From assembly GCA_963800255.1 (NCBI GenBank), contig CAWDAK010000024.1:62001-126000 (forward strand): a stretch of DNA of 64,000 bases, given 5' to 3'. The position numbers and the translations under genes were made by a program. Positions 54,260-63,149 of the stretch are shown piece by piece. How positions within the stretch are numbered: position 1 is the first letter of the stretch; every line of letters begins with the position of its first letter. Origin of the DNA: DATFVA01 sp963800255 (GTDB lineage: Bacteria > Bacteroidota > Ignavibacteria > Ignavibacteriales > Ignavibacteriaceae). The notes under the pieces were generated by a model. That model saw only the letters and a program-made list of their open reading frames with translations. It was not told the DNA's origin and made no database searches.

Positions 54260-55513
54260 ATGCCTAAATTGACAAAAGACGAAGTTCATCCCAGGATAAT
54301 CGAAGCACTGCTTGGTGCAGATTCCGATATCAGCGTGGACGATGCTCTCGAAAATGAAATGGTGCTGAATATGGGACCACAGCACCCGGCTACTCACGGA
54401 GTTCTACGTGTGCTTTTAAGGCTCGACGGAGAAACTGTAGTGGCAAGTGTTCCTGAACTCGGCTATCTTCACCGGGGATACGAAAAAATGGCTGAAAATA
54501 TGAGCTATTATGAGTTCATCCCTCACACCGACAGACTCGATTATCTTTCCCCGATGGCCAATAACGTTGCCTGGGTACTCGCTGTTGAAAAATTAGCAGG
54601 TATTGAAGCTCCTCCACGGGCCCAGTATATCAGGATGATGATTGCTGAGTTTGCAAGAATTGCTTCCCATCTTGTGGCAATCGGCTCACTTGCAATGGAT
54701 GTAGGTGCGCTGACAGTCTTCCTGTGGACCTTGCGCGAAAGGGAAAAAATCCTTGATATATGGGATATTCTTTGTGGCGCCAGGTTTACTAATAGTTATA
54801 CCCGTATCGGCGGGGTCGCTAACGATGCCCAGCCTGAAGCCCTGGCTAAGGCAAGATGGTTCATCGATCAGTTTGAGGAAAACCTTGATGAATGCGAGCG
54901 ACTAATAAATACGAACAGAATTTTCATTGAAAGGCTTGAAGGAGCAGGAGTAATATCTGCCGAAGATGCCATAGATCTGGGAATGACGGGTCCGAGCCTG
55001 AGAGGCAGCGGTGTTGAATATGATCTCCGCAGAAATTCTCCTTATTTGTTCTATAAAGATATTGATTTTAAAATAGTTACCTATTCGGAAGGTGACTCTC
55101 TCGCAAGATACTTTGTCCGTGCTGATGAGGCAAGGGAAAGTGCAAAAATTATTAGGCAGGTTCTGGATAAAATGCCTCAAGGTGAGGTCTTGCTGAATCA
55201 GCCTAAAAAAGTTCTTCCTCATAAGACTGAGATCTATACCAAAATGGAAGAATTAATACACGATTTTATGATAGTAAATTTCGGAATAAATCCTCCTGAA
55301 GGAGATATATACCATGCAATCGAAGGTTCAAAAGGTGAGCTTGGATTTTACCTTGTCAGTAAGGGCGAAGGACGTCCGTGGAGATGTAAGATCCGCAGCC
55401 CTTCTATGGTGAATCTTCAGTCACTTCCTCTTTTAATAAAAGGACGTATGGTATCTGATGTGGTCGCAATAATAGGCAGCATAGATCCGATTATGGGAGA
55501 GGCTGATAAGTAG
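54260..55513 (+). CDS. nuoD: NADH-quinone oxidoreductase subunit D
   Basis: NuoD forms the quinone pocket with NuoB. The 417-residue protein has NMGPQHPATHGVLRVLL, ELGYLHRGYEKMAE, and the C-terminal CKIRSPSMVNLQSLP, and lacks the metal cysteines of related hydrogenases. A longer N-terminus of about 30 residues precedes the core. It is followed by a 128-bp gap before nuoE. Confidence 0.96.
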   Translation: MPKLTKDEVHPRIIEALLGADSDISVDDALENEMVLNMGPQHPATHGVLRVLLRLDGETVVASVPELGYLHRGYEKMAENMSYYEFIPHTDRLDYLSPMANNVAWVLAVEKLAGIEAPPRAQYIRMMIAEFARIASHLVAIGSLAMDVGALTVFLWTLREREKILDIWDILCGARFTNSYTRIGGVANDAQPEALAKARWFIDQFEENLDECERLINTNRIFIERLEGAGVISAEDAIDLGMTGPSLRGSGVEYDLRRNSPYLFYKDIDFKIVTYSEGDSLARYFVRADEARESAKIIRQVLDKMPQGEVLLNQPKKVLPHKTEIYTKMEELIHDFMIVNFGINPPEGDIYHAIEGSKGELGFYLVSKGEGRPWRCKIRSPSMVNLQSLPLLIKGRMVSDVVAIIGSIDPIMGEADK

Positions 55514-55593
55514 TATTGTTTAGTACTCCCTGTACAAAACAGATTAGGTATGGTTGAATAAAGCGTTTAATTAATTATGTATTAAGAATTATC

Positions 55594-55611
55594 AAACCGT
55601 TAAAACGGTTT
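55594..55611. other. Small hairpin in the nuoD-nuoE gap
   Basis: AAACCGTT (55594-55601) and AACGGTTT (55604-55611) are perfect inverted repeats with only two bases between, so the RNA loop would be larger after opening. No T-run follows. It may be an operator or an RNA-processing site. Confidence 0.35.
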
Positions 55612-55641
55612 CCCTGTTCCAGAAAAAGAAGATGAATAATA

Positions 55642-56127
55642 ATGGATAATTTTAAATTCTCAGAGGAAAATCTTCAGAAGATTGACAGCATACTTCGAAA
55701 ATACCCTGTGAAAAAACCTGCGGTGATGCCGGTTCTTTATCTTGCTCAAGAGCAGAATGGTTTTATTTCAAACGAGGTAATAAAGGAAGTTGCATCTATA
55801 CTGGATATTACTCCAGAGGAAGTTTTGGGTGTAGTAACCTTTTATACCATGTACCACCAGAAACCTATGGGTAAATACCATATTCAAGTTTGCACAAATG
55901 TTAGTTGTATGCTTCGCGGCGGATTTGAACTGTATGATAAAGTTAAGGAGAAACTTGGTATTGATAATATGCAGGTTACCGGAGACCAGACTTTTTCACT
56001 GGAAGAAGTAGAATGCATGGGGTCCTGCGGCACAGCCCCGATGATTGCTGTAAATGAGGATTATTATGAGAACCTTACTAAAGAAAAAGTTGTTGAAATT
56101 TTGGATTCACTAAAGAATAAAAATTAA
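55642..56127 (+). CDS. nuoE: NADH-quinone oxidoreductase subunit E
   Basis: NuoE carries a 2Fe-2S cluster and pairs with NuoF. The 161-residue protein has ligands C84 and C89 (VCTNVSCML) and C125 and C129 (VECMGSCG), in a thioredoxin-like fold. It directly precedes nuoF with no gap. Confidence 0.95.
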   Translation: MDNFKFSEENLQKIDSILRKYPVKKPAVMPVLYLAQEQNGFISNEVIKEVASILDITPEEVLGVVTFYTMYHQKPMGKYHIQVCTNVSCMLRGGFELYDKVKEKLGIDNMQVTGDQTFSLEEVECMGSCGTAPMIAVNEDYYENLTKEKVVEILDSLKNKN

Positions 56128-57450
56128 ATGGAAAAAATTGTTCTTCCTGATATTAAAGATATTCACCTGATAGATGTTTATCTGCAAAACGGGGGATTCA
56201 CCGCTGTAAAAAAGGCATTCAGCCAGTCTCCTGATGATATTATTGACCAGGTCAAAAAGTCCGGACTAAGAGGCCGCGGCGGGGCCGCTTTCTCAGCAGG
56301 TCTTAAATGGAGTTTCATGCCCAAGGCTACAGATAAACCGAAGTATTTGTGTGTTAACGGAGATGAAAGTGAACCCGGTTCGTTTAAAGATAGACAGATT
56401 TTCGAGTTTAATCCTCATCAACTTATTGAAGGGATATTAATTACCTGCTATGCAATAGGCGCGAAGGTAACATATATTTATATACGTGGAGAATATCATA
56501 AATGGATAAATCTTCTTCAAAAAGCTCTGGACGATGCATATGAAAAAGGTTTTGTCGGGGAGAAAATGAAAGACACTTTTGGTTCAAGTTTTTCCTGCGA
56601 TATTTACATACATAAAGGAGCCGGTGCATACATCTGTGGAGAGGAATCCTCGCTGATGAATTCCATAGAAGGAAAGAGAGGCTATCCCCGGATTAAACCT
56701 CCGTTTCCTGCGCAGTTCGGCTTGTGGGGCTGTCCTACCACCATCAATAATATTGAAACCATTACAAATATACCCCCTATAATCAACAAAGGCTGGGAGT
56801 GGTTCTCTAAAATTGGCGAGCCTAAACACCCTGGAACAATACTTTACGGTTTGAGTGGTCATATAAATAAACCAGGTGTTTATGAACTTCCTTCCGGAAC
56901 TCTGCTTACAGATTTGATTTATAAGTACGGAGGGGGTGTTCCAGGTAATAAAAAGGTTTTGTGTGTAATCCCGGGCGGATCCTCAATGCCTCCGTTAAGA
57001 GGAGATCAGATCGAGGGTGTCAAAATGGATGCTGAATCTCTTAAATCAGCGGGATCAGCAATTGGAACTGCCGGTGTGATGGTAATGGACGAGGATACTG
57101 ATCTCGTGAAAGTTCTGGCAAGAATTACTAAATTTTATTACCATGAAAGCTGTGGCCAATGTACTCCGTGCCGTGAGGGTACAGGTTGGATGTTGAAAAT
57201 CCTTAACAGAATTGTAAGAGGAGAGGGTTCGAAGAGTGACATTGATTTACTCCTATCGGTAGCTAATAATATTGAAGGCAATACCATTTGTGCCTTAGGA
57301 GAGGCTGCTGCCTGGCCAGTTAAGTACATGGTACAGAGATTTCGTGATTATTTTGAAGCGAGGGTGAAGGATACGGTTGAACTACCAATAGCAAATAAAG
57401 TACATTCGATGAGACACACAGCAATACCGGTAGCAGAAATAAAACATTGA
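56128..57450 (+). CDS. nuoF: NADH-quinone oxidoreductase subunit F
   Basis: NuoF binds NADH, FMN and a 4Fe-4S cluster. The 440-residue protein has GLRGRGGAAFSAGLKWSF (NADH), the FMN site GAGAYICGEESSLMNSIEG, and cluster ligands C342, C345, C348 (SCGQCTPC) and C388. Length is normal. It is the last gene before a strong terminator, and no nuoG follows. Confidence 0.96.
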   Translation: MEKIVLPDIKDIHLIDVYLQNGGFTAVKKAFSQSPDDIIDQVKKSGLRGRGGAAFSAGLKWSFMPKATDKPKYLCVNGDESEPGSFKDRQIFEFNPHQLIEGILITCYAIGAKVTYIYIRGEYHKWINLLQKALDDAYEKGFVGEKMKDTFGSSFSCDIYIHKGAGAYICGEESSLMNSIEGKRGYPRIKPPFPAQFGLWGCPTTINNIETITNIPPIINKGWEWFSKIGEPKHPGTILYGLSGHINKPGVYELPSGTLLTDLIYKYGGGVPGNKKVLCVIPGGSSMPPLRGDQIEGVKMDAESLKSAGSAIGTAGVMVMDEDTDLVKVLARITKFYYHESCGQCTPCREGTGWMLKILNRIVRGEGSKSDIDLLLSVANNIEGNTICALGEAAAWPVKYMVQRFRDYFEARVKDTVELPIANKVHSMRHTAIPVAEIKH

Positions 57451-57467
57451 AAATATTTTGAGCCCAT

Positions 57468-57499
57468 AAAAAAAGCAGTCGTATGACTGCTTTTTTTTT
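57468..57499. terminator. Bidirectional terminator between nuoF and ferritin
   Basis: GCAGTC (57475-57480), loop GTAT, GACTGC (57485-57490), with seven A before and nine T after. It ends nuoF on the plus strand and ferritin on the minus strand. Confidence 0.93.
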
Positions 57500-57524
57500 G
57501 CTTCATCCCTAATTTGAATACTAA

Positions 57525-58019
57525 TCAGCCGGCTGCTCTCATTCCCAGTTCTCTGTCGAGCAGGAATAATCCGTTTTTATTATCTCCTATCATCTTAAAC
57601 TTGTCAAGAATATTCATTACAGTAGCTTCTTCCTCAACCTGTTCCGTAACAAACCACTGGAGATAAGTGTTTGTTGCATGATCCTTCTCAGATATGGTAA
57701 GATCAACAATATCATCAATAGATTTTGTTACTTTCTCTTCATGCTTCAGAGTCTCTGCAAATACTTCTACGGCATCTTTCCATTCGCTTTTAGGTGCATC
57801 TATTTTTGATAAATTTACCCTGCCGTTCCTCTGGTTGATGTAACTGTAGATTTTCATCGCGTGACCGTATTCTTCGCCCGACTGAACTTTCATCCAATGC
57901 GAGAATCCGTTCAGGTTTTCTGATTCAAAATAGGCTGCCATCGATAGGTAGAGATAGGAAGACGATAATTCAAGGTTCATCTGGACATTTAAAGCCTTCT
58001 GGATTTTATCTTTTAACAT
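57525..58019 (-). CDS. ftn: Ferritin
   Basis: Ferritin stores iron as a mineral inside a 24-subunit shell. The 164-residue protein is the bacterial FtnA type: LNVQMNLELSSSYLYLSMA with the first ferroxidase glutamate, SGEEYGHAMKIYSYI, and WFVTEQVEEEATV in the last helices. No haem-binding methionine of bacterioferritin is obvious. It stands alone, bounded by a terminator. Confidence 0.93.
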   Translation of the reverse strand: MLKDKIQKALNVQMNLELSSSYLYLSMAAYFESENLNGFSHWMKVQSGEEYGHAMKIYSYINQRNGRVNLSKIDAPKSEWKDAVEVFAETLKHEEKVTKSIDDIVDLTISEKDHATNTYLQWFVTEQVEEEATVMNILDKFKMIGDNKNGLFLLDRELGMRAAG

Positions 58020-58166
58020 AATGATCCCTCAGTTTATTAGTTTAATTGATGTAATAGCTAAATGTAAGAAATTATAGGTACGGCAACAAATTACGGACGA
58101 TTCTTATATTTTCCATTCAATCCGTGTGATTACCCCAAGAAGTTTTAATTAGAGAATAACATAAAT

Positions 58167-59681
58167 TTAATGGTTCCCTTTATACTTGATAAGGCCGCCG
58201 CCATAACTTGCCAGCCAGAGGTTATGGGAATCATCTTCAGTGATATCATATATGCGGTTACTTTCCAATTTTGAATTCGATGTGGTGAAACTGTAGAAAG
58301 TGCCCTCAAATTTGGAGAGACCTCCTTCTGCGTTTGCAAACCATAAAACACCGTTATGATCTTTAAATATGCTTAATACATTTTTACTGGGTTTTCTAAA
58401 GAATGTATTCCAATATACCGGCCCTTCAAAGTATGAACTTCCACCGTCATTACCTGCCATCACTCCAACACCGGTACCAATACCTATCCAGGGAGTATCA
58501 TTTATATCAAAATTTACATATTGGATATTATTATTCGGGAAACCCCTCCATCCATCCATGCCCGGACTTCCAGGGCCCCCACCTACAAGTGGGGCTGAAT
58601 TGTAAGCATCATAGGTCTTCCACAAGGAGTCAGCATAAAATTTTGTTAATCCTCCGCCTTTTGTGCAAAACCACTTTGTCCCATCCGGACCTACAGCAAC
58701 GGAATTAATATTATTGGTACGCAGAGGTGAGTTTGAATGATCGTAAACTATCCAGTTTACTCCGTCATATTTTACTATTCCTGCATTTTTTAAGGCTATC
58801 CATACTGTGGAATTATCCTCAAAGGCTACAGAAACAACATTATTATCAGGGAGACCGGAATTTGAAGAATTATAAACCGTCCAGGTTTCACCGTGTATTT
58901 TAACAAGACCATCCTCAGTACAAACCCAAATATTCCTCTGATCATCGACAACGATATGATTTATATGATTTATAGGCAGAATTGAATTATTTGTATTGTA
59001 AAGTTGCCATTCATTGTTTTCAAATTTTATTAGCCCGTCAAAACTACCCGCCCATACTGTGTTTCCCTCAGCAGCAACACATGTTAAATAATCTGTTGGT
59101 ATTGGTATCTCATGTCCGGTATTGTAATTTACCCAGGTTAGGGTGTCCCTCAGATTTATACTAATCCTGGTTGTTTTATCACTTCTAATCTGTACTGTTG
59201 ATTTTGAATACCAGTAACCATTTGATTCAAGCCGGATAGAATATTCGCCAGGCAGAAGATTGCCTATTGTTACCGGGGTAACTTTGTCTATAAGTGTATC
59301 ATTTATAAAGATTGCCGCATTGAGAGGATTGGAATCAATGTAAAGGTACCCTCGCATAGTGGGATTATTAACAAAATCAAAAAATATTTTGCTAGTTGAA
59401 TCCTTCTTCACTGGTACGATTTCGGATGAATCTTTATAGAGTTTCAACTTTAAGGTTACTAACTGATTACCATCGTTAAGATAGGGGATGGTATCAGGTG
59501 TAAAATAACCTGAATTTTTATGGTTTATAAAAATAGCCGCATGATCAGGTATTGATCCGATATAGATTTTCCCGGAGTTCTGTGGAGGATCTTCGGGTTT
59601 TGATACCGAGATTTCTTTTTCACAGGAATTAACGAGAAAAATAATTAATAATATTAATGCAGAATAAAAATGTTTTTTCAT
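58167..59681 (-). CDS. Lipoprotein with PEGA domains and a two-component-regulator-type propeller
   Basis: This 504-residue lipoprotein has a signal ending FLVNSC (C20). Two PEGA-like domains follow (IYIGSIPDHAAIFINHKNSG and LYIDSNPLNAAIFINDT). Then comes a beta-propeller of Reg_prop-like repeats, each with a WxxT/D-x-G-L-x-K/F pattern (VWAGSFDGLIKFENN, IWVCTEDGLVKIHG, VWIALKNAGIVKYDG, WFCTKGGGLTKF, LWFANAEGGLSKFEG, LWLASYGGGLIKYKG). Such propellers are sensor domains in hybrid kinases, but here there is no kinase. It is 3 bp after the DUF4249-type lipoprotein gene and is likely its partner. Confidence 0.75.
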   Translation of the reverse strand: MKKHFYSALILLIIFLVNSCEKEISVSKPEDPPQNSGKIYIGSIPDHAAIFINHKNSGYFTPDTIPYLNDGNQLVTLKLKLYKDSSEIVPVKKDSTSKIFFDFVNNPTMRGYLYIDSNPLNAAIFINDTLIDKVTPVTIGNLLPGEYSIRLESNGYWYSKSTVQIRSDKTTRISINLRDTLTWVNYNTGHEIPIPTDYLTCVAAEGNTVWAGSFDGLIKFENNEWQLYNTNNSILPINHINHIVVDDQRNIWVCTEDGLVKIHGETWTVYNSSNSGLPDNNVVSVAFEDNSTVWIALKNAGIVKYDGVNWIVYDHSNSPLRTNNINSVAVGPDGTKWFCTKGGGLTKFYADSLWKTYDAYNSAPLVGGGPGSPGMDGWRGFPNNNIQYVNFDINDTPWIGIGTGVGVMAGNDGGSSYFEGPVYWNTFFRKPSKNVLSIFKDHNGVLWFANAEGGLSKFEGTFYSFTTSNSKLESNRIYDITEDDSHNLWLASYGGGLIKYKGNH

Positions 59682-59684
59682 AGG

Positions 59685-60650
59685 TTATTGCAAACCGGAA
59701 ATGTATCCAAATGAATTTATATAATCTTTATTAATAAATCCGCCTTCTTGCTGTTTAAGGTATGAACCAAAAACTCCCAATCCGCCTTCAATATTAGAGA
59801 AATCAGATTCATCGATCCTGATTGTATAATCATCCAGAAAACCGTGAAGCGTTGAATAATACTTTGATAAATTTTCATCAAGAACAAGCAATTCAAATAT
59901 ACATCCTAATATAGTATAATTTGCTTTATTGGCATCTCCCCTGGATATCTGGGTAAATGCAGAATCCAGATAAGCATTCGGAATACCAACACTGTTGTTC
60001 CGTATTGGCATAGAAAACTTTGGGACTAATTTTCCTCCTTCATAGACGTATTTGAGAGGAACTTCTTTTTTATTTAAAACCTGAACCCCATTCTCGTTCT
60101 TCAGATAAAAGAAAGAAAATCGCGGAATATACCACCCCAAATTCAGACTTGATGACCAACTAAAATAGAAGTGACTATCCGCTTGAGCAGGAATCTGAGA
60201 AGATGATGTATCTGATATTACCCATTCAATCGATTCAGGAATTTTAGTAAAACCCCTCAAAATTTTTCCATTCTTCAAGATGGCCTCAATTTCAAGTTCT
60301 TTCTCATTGTCCGGCTTAAAATTATCAAGATAGAAATAGTGAAATGGAGAGTTATACCTGCTTGTATCCGTTCTTACTATAGAAGTATCTCTCATAAATT
60401 TAACGCTGTCTCCCTGCCAAATTCGTATCAACGCCGTTTTGATGAAGGGATCTGTCCGGTTTAATCCGGCATCATAACCTGGGACATCGTAGCTTTTTGA
60501 AATGCTGGCTGTCTGGAACGATGTATCCCCTCTTATTACACAGGTGAGTATATATTTCTCCTGGTAATCGCCTTTTGGGCTAAAATTTTCTTCACAAGAA
60601 TAATTAATCAATCCAAAAATCACCAGAATAACAGGAAAATATCTTTTCAT
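59685..60650 (-). CDS. DUF4249-like lipoprotein
   Basis: The 321-residue protein has a lipoprotein signal ending INYSC (C19) and a beta-rich body with YILTCVIRGDTSFQTASIS and ISKSYDVPGYD, matching the DUF4249 pattern of lipoproteins that follow TonB-dependent receptors in Bacteroidota. They are thought to be surface partners of the receptor, by analogy to SusD, but function is unproven. It overlaps the TonB receptor gene by 4 bp. Confidence 0.75.
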   Translation of the reverse strand: MKRYFPVILVIFGLINYSCEENFSPKGDYQEKYILTCVIRGDTSFQTASISKSYDVPGYDAGLNRTDPFIKTALIRIWQGDSVKFMRDTSIVRTDTSRYNSPFHYFYLDNFKPDNEKELEIEAILKNGKILRGFTKIPESIEWVISDTSSSQIPAQADSHFYFSWSSSLNLGWYIPRFSFFYLKNENGVQVLNKKEVPLKYVYEGGKLVPKFSMPIRNNSVGIPNAYLDSAFTQISRGDANKANYTILGCIFELLVLDENLSKYYSTLHGFLDDYTIRIDESDFSNIEGGLGVFGSYLKQQEGGFINKDYINSFGYISGLQ

Positions 60651-62881
60651 ATTTCAACCCTTATGGAGGCAGTTGGGAGTATGGGGAGCATATTAACTCT
60701 TTTCCCGGTATCCCTCTCAAAATAAAATATATTTTTGCGATCATACACATTAAGAATATTTGCACTTACCTCAATTTTTAGAAAACTAAGGCTGAAGGAT
60801 TTGGTTATCCCGAGATCCAATCTATGGTAAGTTGGTAGTCTGCCCAGATTAGGGTCGCCTAAAAGTGTGAATGGCTGATAATTTCCATAGAGACCATTAT
60901 ATGAATCAAAAAGATCATCAAAGTAATATTTATCATAAAATCCAACTATCTGGGTAAAGGGTAAGCCTGAATTGAAGAACCAGCTGACGCTTGTTTCCCA
61001 CCCGGAGCCAAGGTTTATAGTCAGGTTTGAATTTATTGCATGCCTTGAATCATATCGAGGATAGGAAACCCACCCGTTCACGTTTCTATAAGACCAACTA
61101 AGTGAGTATGAAGCAGTAAATTGTATAAAGTATTTTGAATATTTTAATAGAAATTCAGCGCCGTAGGAATTACCGCTTGCCTGAACCAGATCGGGATAAT
61201 GATCGGATGCCTTATCCGGATTAATTTCAGCTGTCCTTTTCATTTCCTTGTAATAAATCTCAGAACTGAAAGAAATACCATCGGGGAGTGTTAGATCAAT
61301 TCCCCCGACATAATGCACTGCCTCAGGAACCTGAAGATAATCGGGAACGATTGACCATGGTTCGAACAATGAAATAACTTCCTTTTCATTAGTAAGTGTA
61401 ATTAATTCCTGAGTATAAATTCCCCAGGCACCTTTTAATTTCAGCCAGGGAAAAATAGCGTATGTCAGGTTTACTCTTGGTTCAAAGAAGGGAGCGTGCT
61501 GTTTGGTAAGCGATAGCAGATTGATCCTGGTTCCAATGTCAGCTCCAAAACTTTCAAACCTAAGAAATCTATACTTACCATATAGACTGAAATGAAGAGC
61601 CTGCTTGGAAAGCGCTGATTTATTCCCCTGAAGATTTTCAAAACTATAATCGGTTGTAACTGATTTTAACTTATATCCTACTCGTATCTCATCCCGGCTC
61701 TCATAAACATTTGTGAAATCCGCTTTAAGGGTTACATCCCCGATCGAATTCTTTCTCTCTTTTGCATTACTCATTTTAGGATTGATAGCCCCATCGAAAG
61801 AACTGACAGAAAAATTTACTTCAGAGTATATTGGTACATCCTGCCAAGCCTGGAACCAGTAGAATCCGTATAAGTTATTATCCCAACTATAATCTGCCTT
61901 TTCAGGATCATCACTTTTAAGTCCATCATGGCTGTTAAAACCCTGGAGTGAAAATTTAGTCAGACTTTTGCTATCAGATGTTGCATAATTTATTTTAGCA
62001 GAAAGATCGTGAAAACTAAATGGAGCATCCTTATAATTTATAAATTTGCTTAGAACCTTATCAAACAAGCTCTTCCTGCCTGTGATCATAAAAGATCCCC
62101 CCGGAATAGGTCCTTCTATTGCTGCTTTACCCGTAAGAAAACTAATTGTTCCGTTACCGCTGTAACGGTTTTTATTTCCATCTTTAGTAATCATATTTAG
62201 TACTGAAGAAAGTCTGCCTCCATATTCTGCTGCGAATGCCCCTTTATAAAACTCTATTGCATTTATCATTTCCGGATCTATTATACTGAACAAACCAAGA
62301 GCGTGAAAAGGATTATAAATGGGTATACCGTTTAATAAAACAAGGTTCTGATTGCTTGCTCCTCCCCGGACATAGTATCTTGCCGAAACATCACCCGTTG
62401 ATTGAACCCCCGGCAGAAACTGAAGTGAACGGAATATATCTGTTTCAACCCCTTTAGGCAGCAGTTCCAGGTCACGCACAGTTAATTTCTGAAGTCCAAG
62501 GTCAGTCTCATTTGCATGATGAACCTTTTCTCCTATCTTTTCTATTTCCTGGAGCCTTATTGTACTCTCTGCAAGAGGTATATTTATTTGTGTTACTTCT
62601 TTTGCCTTAATAAAAACAATCATATGTTTGGTAATATATCCGACGTATGTTATTCTGACTTTATATTCTTTCTCAGCCGGGATACCAGTTATAGTAAAGC
62701 CTCCCCTTAAATCAGCTGATGCACCCATCAGCGTTCCTTCAATAAGAATATTCGAATATGGTAAGACTTCACCTGATGATGAATCAGTTACAAAACCCCT
62801 CAAAGTACCTGTTTGTTGTGCAAAGACTGAAAAGGTGGTTGAAAAAGAGAATAAGAAAAACAAGATATATGTTAATTTCAT
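60647..62881 (-). CDS. TonB-dependent receptor
   Basis: This receptor has 744 residues from the ATG at 62881; an in-frame start eight codons upstream is less likely. It has a signal peptide ending FAQ, a CarboxypepD_reg-like domain (GTLRGFVTDSSSGEVLPYSN), then a plug with LQFLPGVQSTGDVSARYYVRG and GIPIYNPFHALGLFS, and a barrel ending ASIRVEI. It differs from the receptor at 37828 in having a DUF4249 partner. Substrate unknown. Confidence 0.88.
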   Translation of the reverse strand: MKLTYILFFLFSFSTTFSVFAQQTGTLRGFVTDSSSGEVLPYSNILIEGTLMGASADLRGGFTITGIPAEKEYKVRITYVGYITKHMIVFIKAKEVTQINIPLAESTIRLQEIEKIGEKVHHANETDLGLQKLTVRDLELLPKGVETDIFRSLQFLPGVQSTGDVSARYYVRGGASNQNLVLLNGIPIYNPFHALGLFSIIDPEMINAIEFYKGAFAAEYGGRLSSVLNMITKDGNKNRYSGNGTISFLTGKAAIEGPIPGGSFMITGRKSLFDKVLSKFINYKDAPFSFHDLSAKINYATSDSKSLTKFSLQGFNSHDGLKSDDPEKADYSWDNNLYGFYWFQAWQDVPIYSEVNFSVSSFDGAINPKMSNAKERKNSIGDVTLKADFTNVYESRDEIRVGYKLKSVTTDYSFENLQGNKSALSKQALHFSLYGKYRFLRFESFGADIGTRINLLSLTKQHAPFFEPRVNLTYAIFPWLKLKGAWGIYTQELITLTNEKEVISLFEPWSIVPDYLQVPEAVHYVGGIDLTLPDGISFSSEIYYKEMKRTAEINPDKASDHYPDLVQASGNSYGAEFLLKYSKYFIQFTASYSLSWSYRNVNGWVSYPRYDSRHAINSNLTINLGSGWETSVSWFFNSGLPFTQIVGFYDKYYFDDLFDSYNGLYGNYQPFTLLGDPNLGRLPTYHRLDLGITKSFSLSFLKIEVSANILNVYDRKNIFYFERDTGKRVNMLPILPTASIRVEI

Positions 62882-63106
62882 CAGGTAAAATCCGGGAAGA
62901 AGCAATATAGAGGAATTGGTTTCAATTATAGAGAATGAATATCAAGTTCATCGTAACGGGGAACAACTTTAACCCGTTTTCATTTAATAATCGGGTTGCA
63001 AATTAAATTAAAACACAATTTATAACAAGTTAATTCTAACTCTGTTTATTACTAACAATTGAACGAGATTTCCAATTTCCACTATTTTCTTACCTTTTTA
63101 TTCGGA

Positions 63107-63128
63107 ATGCAAATAATTATATTTGCAT
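63107..63128 (+). promoter_or_regulatory. Palindrome over the -7 box of the UvrD-like gene
   Basis: ATGCAAAT (63107-63114) and ATTTGCAT (63121-63128) are perfect inverted repeats with a 6-bp spacer. A TATATTTG (63118-63125), an exact TAnnTTTG, lies inside. Such a position suits a repressor. I see nothing else notable in the 62882-63149 gap. Confidence 0.5.
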
Positions 63129-63149
63129 CTTAAAAATCAGAATGGATGT

